64,000 nucleotides of DNA from Antedon mediterranea (taxonomy: Eukaryota > Echinodermata > Crinoidea > Comatulida > Antedonidae), in NCBI RefSeq assembly GCF_964355755.1, contig NC_092671.1, forward strand, positions 26,722,070 to 26,786,069, written 5' to 3'. A program made the translations under genes and the position numbers. Under the pieces are notes generated by a model. The model had not been told where the DNA came from, made no database searches, and saw only the letters and a program-made list of their open reading frames with translations. Shown in pieces: positions 40,401-55,400 of this stretch (positions are counted from its first letter, which is position 1; each line of letters begins with the position of its first letter).

Positions 40401-43400
40401 CAAGCCCTACTGTAACAATTGTATGTGTTGAATGTTAGCTGTACACTAATTAATATTATTAATAACAGGCCCTACTGTAACAATTGTATGTGTTGAATGT
40501 TAGCTGTAGACTAAATAATATTATTAATAACAGGCCCTACTGTAACAATTGTATGTGTTGAATGTTAGCTGTAGACTAATTAATATTATTAATAACAGGT
40601 GCATAGTCACACATCCAGATGGTCCATAATTGAAATTTATTCACTACCATGTTTAGTCAATACAATTTTCAAATACAAAATTAATCTTTGATTTTAAAGC
40701 CATGCTGAATGTTAATTGACTGAAACAATATTCTTGTATGAAAAAAGTTTCTTCTGAACAAATCTATTTTTATAATTCAATCAACACAACAATATCAAAT
40801 AACCATTATTTTACAAATTTGGACTTGTTATTAAATTTATTTTAGTAAAGAAGGTCAGATTTTACCATATCAGTAGGATTCATAGGTTTAGATTAGAAAT
40901 TACAACTTGTTGACACGCCCTATAAATTCAGTTTTTTACCTAATAACCTTTTCACACTGCATAAAAGGTTACAACTTACACCTACAACAACTGATCTATC
41001 AATGTGGTCAATTAATAACCTTTATTTTTCCTTGCAGAAAAGTTATTTTTCCCATTTCTGCTGCCGAGAAATTGATTGGGAATAATTTATTTATTGGGTG
41101 ATTTTTTTTATACAAAAACAGGCCCAGCTAAGTTTTAACAATTGTATTTATTGAATGTTAGCTGTAGACTAATTAATATTATTATAACAGGTGCATAGTC
41201 ACAGCCAATACAAATTTAATCTTTAATTTTAAATCAATTTTGAATGTTAATAATTGATTGAAACAATATTCTTTGTATTTCTTATTAACATAATCTATTT
41301 TTATAATACAACACAACAATATCAAATAACCATAATTTTAAAAATTTGGACTTGTTATTAAATTAATAGATATTCAATTTATTTAGTATTGGAGGTCAGA
41401 TTTCACCATATCAGTAGGATTCATAGGTTTAGATCAATACCTCTACTCGGAAAATAGAAATAGTGAGCTTTCGCATCAGGATGGTAAACAAAGGGGAACA
41501 GTTAGTTAAAATTATTTTTATTTTTTAAAATATTAATCTGCGTATCTACGTGTATATATCCAGATATCTGTTATGTTCATTATCACCATTATCATATCAT
41601 TTATGTATATTATACATAACCTGTTTTTTTTTTTTTATTCCTAAAAGCCGTCTTAAAAGTTTTGATAAGGTGTTGTTATAGTTAATCCTTTTGAACTTTG
41701 CTAATTGTAACCTGGCTAACACAGAAACCTTCTTAAAAACTCCCCTCAGGTTCGCGCATATAACATTATATTACATAGCCTATGTAAATACGTGAATGTG
41801 ATTGGTTGAAACTGCGTCACATGACTACCGCTGCGAGGATCGTAAATCGTATATATCCTCGAGAACGATGATATTGACTGAGTAATTTTCGCGTAATTAT
41901 CGTGTCCCCTGTCATTAATCATATAAATTCTCGAGTTCGATGATATTGACTGTGTAATTTTCGTGTGCAACACTCGCGTTTGCCGATAAATAAACAAAAG
42001 TCATCTACTGGATCTTGAACTTGGGATGGAATTGTCACTCCATCACAAGACAACGCTTCAACCGCTGCGCCACGGAACTTGCTTGAAGAATTTAATCTTT
42101 TAAACTATTTAAGCTATGCATACATAGCGCCCTCATTTGTTATTAGTCCTCCCTAAATGTGATGAAACACCGTTTGTGATTGGTCAAAACTCACGGTAGT
42201 AACCTAGTAACTAGTACGCGCTGAACATCCGGCGATTCGGCTCCTCGCGAAGAGAAGAAGACGAATTGTTTATTCGGCCTACCTGATTATAATATTATTA
42301 TTAATAGGCTTATTGATGGAAATTCTTCTGTTAATTTAAACAACCTAGGCCTAAGTGAATATTTTATTGCCAAGGAATCATTAATTAGTAATTATCTGTA
42401 TATTATTCTTCACAAGGTAAGGTGTCTAGGCAGGCTTGTTTACATACAATACAAATACTATAGGAGGCCTAGCCTAGCTTCACCCAACCCAGCAGACTTG
42501 TTCTTGGCTATATAATATAACAGATATCGCCTTTTATATCGGTTAAATATAAGATTTGACATCCCCTCGGGAATGATATTACGTTCGAGGGGAATATATA
42601 TTTCCTCGAACTTAATATCATTCTCTCGGGGATGTCAAATCTTATATTTAACCTCTAAGCAGTCAATATTTGTATAATAAGGTCGGGTGCAGGTCAAGTC
42701 GGCCCTAAACCGTCGCGGCCTCAAGTCAACTCGGCCTCAAGTCAACTCGGCCTCAAGTCAACTCGGCCTCAAGTCAACTCGGCCTCAAGTCAACTTGGCC
42801 TCAAGTCAACTCGGCCTCAAGTCAACTCGGCCTCAAGTCAACTCGGCCTCACGTCAACTCGGCCAAAAACTAATCGGTCAACTCGGCCACAATAAAGTAT
42901 GGAATGCAAAAAGTGCTTAATATTATTACGATTCTTACTATCCACGTTTTTAAAAAAATGAAGAAATAAAAAATATAATATCATATAAAAAAATGAACTC
43001 ATTGCCGATATAAATAGAAGTACCCGCGTGTTACAAAAAACACGTGATGGTACCGTATTTTAGGAAATCGAAGACGGAGGCCTACGTTCATGGAGTAATT
43101 TACTCCATGCTACGTTCCACCTTTTGGCCATAGAAAAAATGATCGTAGGCCTACATCGTTTTTGTGCATGATTTGCGTTTTTAAAAAAGGGGAAGAGGTC
43201 AGCGAAAACACGTAGCAGTTGTAGATATCGAAAAAGCTGGCAAACGCGCAGGGAGGCTCAGCTACGAAATTTTATTAAACGTAAATAAAGGAAAGTTGGT
43301 GAAGTCATTCCTATTTTTTTTTGCTAAATAGGCCTATATTATTGTCTAAATAATAACATTCATTAAAAGTCAGAATTATTCATTAAAAAAATTGTGAAGA

Positions 43401-46400
43401 AATATTATTTTATCAATCCCCTTCATTTGCACTTTTTGCGTTCCATACTTTAACGGGGCCAAGTTGACCGATTATTTTTTGGCCGAGTTGACGTGAGGCC
43501 GAGTTGACGTGAGGCCGAGTTGACTTGAGGCCGAGTTGACTTGAGGCCGAGTTGACTTGAGGCCGAGTTGACTTGAGGCCGAGTTGACTTGAGGCCGAGT
43601 TGACTTGAGGCCGAGTTGACTTGGGGCCGAGTTGACTTGGGGCCGATTTGACTTGGGGCCGAGTTGACTTGGGGCCGAGTTGACTTGGGGCCGAGTTGAC
43701 TTGGGGCCGACTTGACTTGGGGCCGACTTGACTTTGGCCGAGATGGTTTAGGGCCGACTTGGATCGAAACCATAAGGTCTACAGCCTATGCCTAGTGGGA
43801 GACTCGGCTTTTTCACTTGTCTTCTTGTGCATACCGTCTTGATGCAAAAAAAGAACTAAAAGCTCTTTTATGACATCCCCTCCCCACTTCCTATTGAATG
43901 GTATGACATGACCTCTGACATCTTTTTTTATATAGATTAGAGAAAGGTCATCAACTAGAAAAGGATGATTTAAACATGAAAATTACAGAAGCATTGGAAA
44001 GTCTTAATCAAAAACAACAACAGGTATGTGTTATAGGGGTAGTAACAAAGTACGAGGCAGCGAGGCAAGTGAGGCATGCGCAGCAAGTCACAAATGTATG
44101 CGAGGCATCGTTTTACCATCATCAAGAAATGTGAGGCACCATTTTATCATTTCTCAAAATTGCGAGGCAGGAAATCACCGAAATTGAAGTAGCCTAGGCC
44201 TAGGCCCGCTAGTAGGCTAGTTCCCTTTTGCACCTGCCTTGTATTTTAACTCGAATAATAACCATGCTTTATCCTGAATACCACACCTTAGAATTAGTAG
44301 GCCTCTACTTTAATGAAGAATAAATCCGTTAAATTTGTGATTTTACAGACGTTTTTCTCGCATATGGTTCGCGAATTTCGCACACTCAATGTTCAATATT
44401 TTGGTTTCTATGAAACGCCAAAAGAGCAAAATTAATTAGAGGGCTAAAAACTCTGTGGAATCTATTTGGTGAAGATTTTGTCAGTCAGTAAGGAAAAATG
44501 TTACTGTTGATACTGTGCACGGTTTCGTTAACCTTTTAAAGAATAACATAGAACAATTCATCATAATATCCTTAGTAGGATGTCCTAGGTCTACGCTAGG
44601 TAGTGATGTTGATTTGGGATCGATTATTATTATTTGAAAACATAACAGTATCACTATCAGTGGTAACATTATTACAGTATTTTTATTGACAGATTAACAA
44701 ATATATTGAAATAAAACGTGTTTTCACCTATAAATGCATGAGAAATTGACGGATTCCACTGAATTTTAGTCAAAACAAAAAAACAAAACAAAACAAAAAT
44801 ATTGAACATGCGTGAAATTCGCGAAAAGTGTGCGAGGAACACGCCTGTAAAATCATTAATTTAAGGATTTATTTGTTACTTTTTATGTGATTCTTTCATT
44901 AAAGTACTCATGAGGTATACTTCTAAGGTGTGGTATTCACACGATAAAGTTAGTTATCAAATTTGGAGTAAAAATACAAGCGAAAGAAACTAGCGCCAGG
45001 TTTATTAGTACGTTACATGGACAACAATAAATAAAAATCGTAATATACCTAGCCTACTAAAACAGGAATAGCGTATCATTATTAAAATATTACACCAATT
45101 ATTATTATTATATAAAAATTGATCAAATTATTTCTCTGGGTTAGGGCTAAGCATATTAGCTAAAGTTAAATTTTAGGCCTAATATTAAGATTGTCGGACG
45201 CAAGTCCTTTTCACACCCGCTTCAGAATTCTCTCGCAAATTTGTTTTCTTTGCGGCATTTTATTTGATCGGCATTTTATTTGATCGGCATGTCAGTTACC
45301 TTTTATTCACCGCCAGTTAATGAATTTGTCCTGGCCATCGCTGTTTATTTTATTGCGAGAGAAGTACACGTGTTGATTTCCTAGAGAATGGAATGTCAAA
45401 AATGTCTTTGGCACGCCGCTCAGAGAGAAGTCTGCGTTTCTGCTGAAACCACGTGCTATAGGAGGGGAATCGCCAAAGGCCAAATCCTCTCAGGGCCGAA
45501 TCACTCCGCCGCTACTTGCTAAATAGTAAAGAGGGATTTTCCATCTCTCACTAGGTCTACCGGATCGAGGCGAGGGGGTGTGACAAAATATTATTTTCAC
45601 TCTGCTATGTTCGAGAGACATGTTAAATTAATTGTAAAGTGAACACGCTTCAAATGCCAACAAACATGGCAGTCATTTGAAGATAAGTGTCGCTATAACA
45701 ATTGTTTATCGAAAGTTGAAGACTGTCGTTCAGATTTTTAAAATATGGCACATACCGAACGGATGCACAACTTTTGAACAGTTTGGGCACTTTTGTAAAA
45801 GTAAAATTTGACACGATATGACTTGAATGAAAAAAACAATCGTTACATAAAAATAAACAACATGAGTGTATACACAAATCTATTTAGATACGCTAGGCCT
45901 ATTATACAAATATAAATAACTGATTATTAGGCCTATAATATAGCATAATAACACGTTAAGATATGCCTCGCACCTTTTTGAAATTGTAAACTATATGCCT
46001 CGCACTTTTGGAAATGATAAAATGATGCCTCGCACAAATATTTGGCGTGCCACGCATGCCTCGCTTGCCTCGCTGCCTCGCACTTTGTCAACACTCGTGT
46101 TATAGAGTATGTTCCGACAGCGTTAAGATAGGATTATGAGTACACACATACATGTACATATTTTTGCGTCTCAACTTAGAGGCTGCTGCTCATTAGACAG
46201 TTAGGTAGAAAAAGTAGAAGTCAATACTTGGTGTTACTTTGAGTTGAGGTCAGTAATTGCTTAAAGTGCTTGTTGGATTGGGTTATGTTGAGTGCCATGT
46301 CAAAATAAAGCCCTGCTGTAAGCTTCTCATCCTTGCATGCACTGTATTTTCCTGCTACTACATATTAGAAATGAAAATGTGCAGTTCTATACTAGTCACA

Positions 46401-49400
46401 TCCCGAAATCATCATGGCTTGATTTCGGGAATTGTATGAGCAGGCAGTACATTTTGCAGAATGCTGCTTTGGAAAGTAAAATAGCATCTCTAGATAAATA
46501 AGTGAGGTAATTTCACAACTACTAATCTTATCTTTTGAGATGATCCCTTATGCTATACTGTTCTTTTTTCTTGATTTAGACCCACTTAACACTTAAAACA
46601 CTATACAGTAGCTTTTTAACCTATAGGTCTGTTCAGAATTTGTGTTTTAGGTACAGTAATATACAAATTATTATATTTTTAGTGCAATGGTAAAAATAAT
46701 TTCATGAGATGAAGGAAAAGATTTGTATTCTTATAACATAGGGAATTTCCGAACCAGCCTAAATCTGTGTATAATAAATGCATTGTTTATTATAAATAGT
46801 GTTCAATTTGTATAATAAACAATCCTTTGTTTAACTACAGTATGCTAATGTTGAAATATGTCATGCATGTAAGGGATTAAACTAGATTATATCTTTTCAT
46901 CTTATAATAACTTGTTACGAAATTCTTTCTATTATGAGGTGAAACAATAATTCCTGGTTCTTTCTTTTTGCCTTTCAATGTGGAATTCACCAGATACATA
47001 ACATTCATTATATGTTTTATAACACCAACTACAAAAAAAATGATCAACATTAAGAATTTTCAACATTGAAACAAATAAATACCTGTATGAATGAAATAAT
47101 ATGAATGAAAAAACAGTCAACAGGGAATAATGTTGTCGGTGTAGAATATTCAAAAGCTACATTACTTTGTTACATCACATTCCTAAATTGTAGGCCTAAT
47201 ATACAATACAGTAGGTAATTGGACATTATCTGAGGTCAGAGGTCAAATATCAATTGGCCTCAAATCCTAAAAGCTGCAAATTTTCAATACAAGTTTCCAT
47301 ACCAAGTGTTATGCTTCTAACCAAATTGGAAGTATTTTGGGTCTAAGGAGCCCACTATAATGGAATACAATAGAACTATATTTCCTCTAGACTCCAAATT
47401 CACTTTTATTAGCAATATTGCTATAAAACAAAGTGAATATTATGTAAATATTATTTTAAAATATGTACCGTATATTTCGGTGTATAAGTCGCACTTTTGA
47501 CACGCAAATTTGACCTCTAAATTAAGGGTGCGTCTTATACACCGAACATAAATGCCTCACCACACAAATTGTACATAGGCCTAGGCTATCGTCACCTCGT
47601 TTGCTATGCCTGAGTAGGCTAGGCCTAGCTACAGTAACTAACTAACGTAACGGCAACCTGCTTCTGCCTAGGCCTAGTTTTCAAGTCATTTTAGCATGAT
47701 GTTATACTAAATATGATGAAAAGATTTGTTCATTATGGCGCTCCGATAAAATTTCATTTGTAAACGTTTACGTCGTACGATTGGAATAGTATTTATTTAT
47801 ACAGTAGTTATACGCACGATCGCCGTACCCCAAGCGCAAGCCCTTCTTTTGGTGGCACATGGTGTACGGTATTCGACTAGTATATTCTCCAGGTGATTAT
47901 AGCATGGACCTAGCGTACACACTTCTCGGATACATAGATACTAATCGAATACGATTGTCCGTGAAAACGTGCGCCCTCTCGAAATGATCGAGCGAGGCTA
48001 GCCCACACACGTGCGTGTTACACACACGGTCATGCACTCGATGTTGCGGCGAAACTCATGAATAACAAGTTAGAAAGAACTTGTTGAGGCTGGGCGCGGC
48101 CGAGCCTAGGTAAGAAAAAACCTAAATAAAGGACGCCGTTGTAGATATAACAAAATATATAATTACAATAATATTGATTACAATTTAAAAAAACATTGTT
48201 TTGATGAAATATAAGGTGCGTCTTATACATCGACGATATAAAAAATACCGATATTTTACTCTCAGTTGGGGGTGCGTCTTATACACAGGTGCGACTTATA
48301 CACCGAAATATACGGTATTTAATTTAAACTTATAGTCATTTGTATAATATAATGTATTTACAGTAAGTGCATGTGGAATATTAAGATTAGTCATGATATT
48401 ATATCATAACTGGTGCATGTGGAATATTAAGATTAGTCATGATATTATATCATAACTGGTAACAAAATCACAAGTAGTACAGATGTTTGTAACAATCACT
48501 ATTTATTTTGCATATTTGAAAAGGCAGAATTTTTACATCACACAATGTTTTGTGTTTTACTGCATATCTAATTTTTACTGTTTTTTAGACTTCATAATCA
48601 AAGGAATGTATTTAACCGAGGGCTTTATACATTTTTAATTTAATGTGAATTGAAATTTTATTAGCAAAGTATATTTATATATTTGTAAAAATATTAAATA
48701 TACTGTTAATTATACAGTGATAATGAAATATATAAGTATAACCGTTTAAAAATTAAATAAAAGGCCCAGAACTGTACAGGAAGATACATGTTATGTACAG
48801 GTTTCTATTTAGCACTTATTAACACTTTACACATTATAATAAAGTACAGTAGGCCCTATTACCAATCTTGGAGTACCAAGATGGAGTCAGTGGCGTAACG
48901 GCTATGAGCACTTACTCGCTAAACCCAGGGCCCCAGAGCTTATGTGGGCCCCTGAGCAGTGTCCAGAGGAAAAAACAGGCATTAGAATATGTCGAAAAAT
49001 GCTAAAAACGGCCTCCAGCGTTGGAGGGCCACTTAAAGAGTTCCTAAACCAGGGACCTCAGGCCTCTGCGTTGGAGGGCCACTTAAAGAGTTCCTAAACC
49101 AGGGACCTCAGGCCTCTGCGTTCTACGCCACTGGATGGAATATATACAGTAGATATAACTGCTCGCTAAAAAAACTAATAAGATACAGACCCATTTTATA
49201 CACACTGTAGGTGTTGGAAGCAAGTTTTACATAGCACCAATTTTTTGTTTCATCATATCATTTTACATAAAGTTTTTGATTCATTATTACAGGTCGAGTC
49301 AATAGAAAAACTAATAATATACAGACCCATTTTATACATACTGTAGGTGTTGGAAGCAAGTTTTCCATAGCACCAATTTTTTGTTTCATCATATCATTTT

Positions 49401-52400
49401 ACATAAAGTTTTTGATTCATTATTACAGGTCGAGTCAATAGAAAATGAACTTAAAAGACAAAAAAGTTTAAATGAAAAAGCACCGAGTAATTCTATGAAA
49501 ATGTTAGTGGATAGATTGAGAAACGATCTGGCACTAAAGGAAAAGCAACATAAAGTAAGTTTGCCAAAAGTTTATCTTATTTGTCATTGAGCTGATTTGT
49601 TGTACAATATAGGAAAGTTCCATGATACAAAGTCACACATGTATCACATGTCACCGACTTCATGTGTGAAAAAAAGTGTTCCTTTGTAGATCTGTTCATT
49701 CAGAATTAATTTGATAGAGTCCATTCATTCATATTGTGTATCTGTTGTGATATATGAGAAAATAGTTTGTTTTGTTGTTTCTTAAAGTGTTACCTGTTGT
49801 GTTGGCAAAGACCCTGTATTCAATTCTACATACTAGCCAGTATTAGAATTGTACATATGGCTGCCAATCACAATTTCATAACGCTTATGTTTTTTAAAAC
49901 ATAATAACCCCACTATTTTTCTTCAGCTGTAAAGCAGAACTAGCACTTTCTTTAAAATGGTGTTACAGGATTTTTTTGTAATGTAAAAACATAATAGCAA
50001 ATTCACCAAAAATGATTGTCATTTATATATATTTCTATAGAAAATAAAAACAATGTTGAAGTTTCCATTCTATAGAACCATTTGTACTGTCTTCGATAAA
50101 ATAATAATTATTTTCACAAGTCCGATTAAGTGATCAGCAATAAAATCGTTGTGTATGTTACATTAATGTAACAGTTATAAATTGTTCTTACTGTTCATGA
50201 CATCTATTTATCTGATCTTTTGAAATACTATTTTCATCAAAGACAGTAAAGACCGGCCATTTACACATGAATTGGACGCTAATTATCAACGATAAATAGA
50301 TAAACATACATTGTTCCTAAATTTTTTTTTTTTTAAATTCAGAAAGTTTTCATTCTAGAATTTTAGAAACCATTTACAGTATGGTGTCTTGTAAATTTAT
50401 TTAATTATTTCAGCAATATTTTACTTTGATAAAAGTATATAATTTGTTAAAATCCAATCAAATGAGGTCATGATCAATAAAAACAATAAAATTGTTATAA
50501 TTGTCACGATATTATTGTTCTTAATCATTGTATGCAAAATGCTTTTTATGGTTATACTATAAAGGGTATGGTTATATTAGAGGACATTTTCTGGGGACTC
50601 TTAGATAGCGCTGTCAGGAGGATCATCAGAAACGGTTGTAATTCTAGTGCTTGAGCGAGGGAGTAAATGGTGTTGTACTAATAATTTATCTGGTTTATTT
50701 TTCTTAATTTGATATAAATGATATGTACTATACAATAAAGTTAATAGAATGAGAAATAATATTACAGTTATTGTTGCTAAAAGTCCTATAATTGCACCAA
50801 TACTTGATACATGTACTTCAACATTTGAACAAACTCTTTTTGGGTCTTCTTCCACTGTCAATTCATTGGAATTGATACGAAGACTAACTGACGCGTTACC
50901 TTCTTCAGGTGAATTTTCAATAATTTTGCATGTCACATTGTCACCATTATTCATGTACTTTTCTATCTTAATTTCCACCATGTTTGAATATTGAAGTATC
51001 TTTTTTTCATTTATGAACCAAGAAAAATTAGCCCTTTTGGAATAATTACCAATGCATTGCAACTTAATAATATCGCCAACATCATAAAGTTTATCTTCCT
51101 GTTCTAAAATTGTCACATTTATTTCATTTGTGACATTCAATGTGATCTCACAATACTCTGCTGAAAGGCGGTCCCCAAATTGTCGACAGGTATAAGATTG
51201 ACCATTTAAGTTTGGGACAGCCCTAAATTCCATTGATATCCAAATATTTGTCTCGTTACCTAATATGGTACTGTTTGTTTTTCTTCTTTCAAATTTTAAA
51301 TTTGGTTGTGGATTTATGTTTTCTGATACACAAGTAACATTTACTAAATCCATTATATTATAAGTCTTTTTCCATGTTGTACATATTGGATATTCTTCTG
51401 CAGGAATCTCAATGAGTGTCAATTCTGCGTTTTGCGTTCTAATATCCTCTCGGGAATATATCTCACATTTTGCGTTATAGTTCCCTTTGTCAGATCGTTT
51501 CAGTGAAGTTATTCTCAAAGTATACTGTCCATTACCACGTTCCACCTCATCATACGTAATACGACTGTCATTTTTATCTACAAGTATTCCATCTTTGTAC
51601 CACGTTACAGTTGTTCGGGGATCTCCTTCATTTAACGTTACAGTAAAATCAGCTGACTCGCCTTCTTTTTTTGTTATACTTTTAGGTTGCGACAGTATTG
51701 TTTGTGATTGTAATTCACTGATTAAACAAATCATTATTATTGCACATAGATGACGTTTCAAATTTGAGTTCCTTTCCATTCCAAGGTCTATAAGTCTGTA
51801 CAAAAAAAAATAAAAACAAATTGATATATAATTTGATTTTTATACAATATTTCATATCTAATAGCATCTCGATTTATCTATGCCCTATTTTATGTCAGAT
51901 TCTAATATGTTCTTGAAAAAAGTATCTTTACAATTTCATAATATGTGAAAAAATGAAAATAATCAATACTAAAGATATACTGTACTTGACTCTGTAATAT
52001 AATTTCTTAGAAAAGCTTAATTTCATTAAACTGGTTATAGGTAAAAAATGTATTTGCCCATCGGATGATTTTTTATTTTTGAAAGTAGGATTTTCATCTC
52101 TTTCATTACAGTAGTTCACCATATTCAAAAGAGTGCACATCTTGCTTCTCCTGTCCAATTTTCTTCTAAATCTTATGTTTTTGCTCTTATATAATAATAA
52201 TAACTTTATTCGAAAAAAAAGCCGTTTAACGAAAACAATAAAAGAAAAAAAAAATTAAAAGAAAAAAAGAAGTAAAAAGAACGTAAATTAAAACAATACA
52301 AAAGTGTTTACAAATGCAAAACTAAAACCATAAAAAAAATTTAAATTTATAAAGATAAGAAAAATTAAATTATTGGCTTAAATAATTTAATTAATTTTAA

Positions 52401-55400
52401 AATTCATATACACTTGAAACGTTTCTTATACTATTGTAGAGTTTATTCCATAGCAAATTAGCTCCTTTAAATGAAAAATATTCATTTGATGACATCATCA
52501 TGTTAGCATTTAGATGAGTCTCAAAATGTCACCATGATAGAATATACACAATTCAGCATTATAAACATTATATACCACAAAGATAATTTACATACAATAT
52601 ATACAATAAATGTTACTCTCATTTTTAAGGTATGGTATGGTTGTATTTTAAATTGTATGTTAACATAGAATGATGACGTTAATAAAACATGATCAGTGTG
52701 TGAGTCATATATAATCCCAATTAACATAATGTACATTTAACTGTAAAATACAGTTTTTTTAACAAGATTTCATACCTCAACTGATTCATCACTTCTGTTA
52801 AATTATCTTGTTATCGATAATGAAACAAAAAATATGATAGTCAATAAATTTTTCATTTAGTCTTTACTATAGGCCTTTTTTGTTAAAGTAAAGGTCACGG
52901 TGCAAAATGCATTGGCTTTCTCCCAAGATTTTTTAATAGCGTCATCTGAATGTATTTTTTAATATAGCAATTAAGCACCTTCTATGGTTTTTCCATTAAT
53001 AGTCTCCTGATATTTGAGTATTCCAATGACCTCTACATTTACAAATGTAAATTTTAAGGTGTCCCTATAGTTCCTATTAAACATTGAGTTAATATTTCTC
53101 CATTGTTGAATTGTTATATTTAATTGTTATTTTGAATTTAAAGATTCTACCATTGAGTGCTTTAAGCAGATCATTTGAAGAACAATTTGTTCTATTTTCA
53201 TCTTTTACCTCATGAAATTATTTTACACTCATAAACATTCATTATCATCATCTTTCTATCAACAAATTCAGCATATTCTGATTTTTTTTGGGCATATTAA
53301 TTTTGTATGATTTGTACCTTTCTCCCTACACTTGGTGCAATATAGCTAAATACAGATGAGTCACATCACAACATGTTATGTTACATATAATATTACATTC
53401 AAACTCATACACTGCCTTGGTCGATACACTGAGAGTACATATCAAAGTGTAAAAGCCTATCATGATGGATATGCACATTGTAATTTGATCAAATTGTTGT
53501 CTAGTCTAAACTCTAGGTTGGAGACAACAGCATTTAAGTGATAACCATGTTCCTATTTTAATCCAAATACTGTAATATGATGTAATGAACACATACCTTT
53601 TTCTCAACTTGTTTTTTGGTTAATATTATTGAGTAGACAAATATCATTATTGATCCTTTAGATTTCAATGCAGTGAAACATTATATGGTAGATAATTTTT
53701 ATGTATGTTGCTTTGTTTTACTGTACTATAGAGGGGGTAGTAGGTTATTTTAGTCTAAACAGCAAGCATAACGTAAACGAATTAGAACGCCATCTATCAA
53801 CTTTCAATTTAAATGTAAATAAAGAAAAATCAGAAAACACATCATAAGACGAGAAAAAGAAGACATACAAGAACAATGGAGATACACGGAAAAGTTGGAT
53901 CGCTTCTTGGGGACAGACAAGACAAGAAAACAAAGCGCATGTAGCAATGACCAAACTAAACTCGTTGTGGCTTCGAAAGATAAATCAAATTTAAAATATC
54001 TATTAAACGGTACAACTCACTACCGTAGTTAAACGTATATTACTCTACAACTCAGAAACATGGGGATTCACAAAAGAAGAAGCACATTGACACATTTCAC
54101 AGACAGGAACTTCGCAAAATTATAGGTATCAGGTTCCCAGACAGGATATTGAACATAAATTTATACAAAAGGACAGGAACAAATGAATTTCGTTACAAAT
54201 AGTCAACACAAGATGGAGACTATTGGGTCACATACTCAGACAAGACCCATGTGCACCAGCTAACCCAGCAATAAGCTATTATTTCAGCAACACTACCAAT
54301 ATAAAATTTCGAGGAATACAGAGAACCACCCTACCAATAACTCTCAGCAACGACCTACTCACACTTTATAAGCAGAACACAAATATCAAGTTTCCCGACA
54401 AATTGAAAACCAAGAAAGACATCAAACTACTTAAACAACTAGCCAATGAAAGATCTGATTGGAAGAAACTGGTAAAAGAGATATATGGAGCAGCCTAAGC
54501 AAACATGTTGACTTTTCAGTGGAGAGGCAGTAATCAATCAATCATAGAAGGGGTAGTTGAATTCTTCTATCTAGAGCCAAAAAAATATAAAGAGTTACGA
54601 CTTTGAATGGAGTAGAAGCCATTTTTGTGTCCAACTATTCCTTTGTAGAGTATGGAGTTTAGTCTTTTGTTTTAAAAATGTATAACGTTCAAAGGGCTTA
54701 ACTATCGAATTTAATATCAAAACAATCAATTTGTTTTAAGGTTTTTTTTTGTTTGTAATAAAATTATAAGGTTACTGCAAACATGATTTTAAACAACAAA
54801 AGTAGCAATTTCGGAACAGCTCTGGCCGTGTGCTCCATGCACGCTCAACGTGTTTGTACAGCAATTCTCTATAGTTAATGCATTGTTTTTACATTTTGTT
54901 GTTTAAAATCATGTTCGCAGTAACTTTATGATTTCGTTATTTTTTTTAAAAAACCTTTAAACAAATTGATTGTTTGATATTAAATTCGATATTTAAAGCC
55001 TTGTGAATGTTATACATTTTTTAAGCAAATGACTCGACTCCATACTCTACATACAGTAAGCATAGTTGGATACAAAGATGGCCGGTGTGCACCCCACGTG
55101 ACTTTCTAAAATCCGTGAATGCAATGCCGTAACTCTTTATATACTTTGGCTCTGCGTCTATCACATTTAATATAAATTAAAGACACCAGACCTTCGTTTT
55201 TTCGACCTGATTTAAGGTCACACACTACATTTTATGTAAAAATAAATACCATATGAACCTATTGTGATAATTTTGTTCATCATTAAACAGAAGCATGGAG
55301 TAATTATCTAAATTAATCCTCCATTCTAGATTGAAGCAACTTCATCAGCGTCTGCTTCATTCTAATAAGTCTATGGTCCAAATTTGTTTATTATAAATAA

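Noticed and set aside
42008-42080. Functional tRNA gene
   Set aside because: The A and B boxes are recognisable but the acceptor and anticodon stems do not pair, so it was called a SINE-like head.
42687-43773. Long repetitive proteins of 77 and 107 residues
   Set aside because: They are translations of the 16-bp minisatellite (LKSTRPQVNSASSQLG type), present only because three units make a multiple of three.
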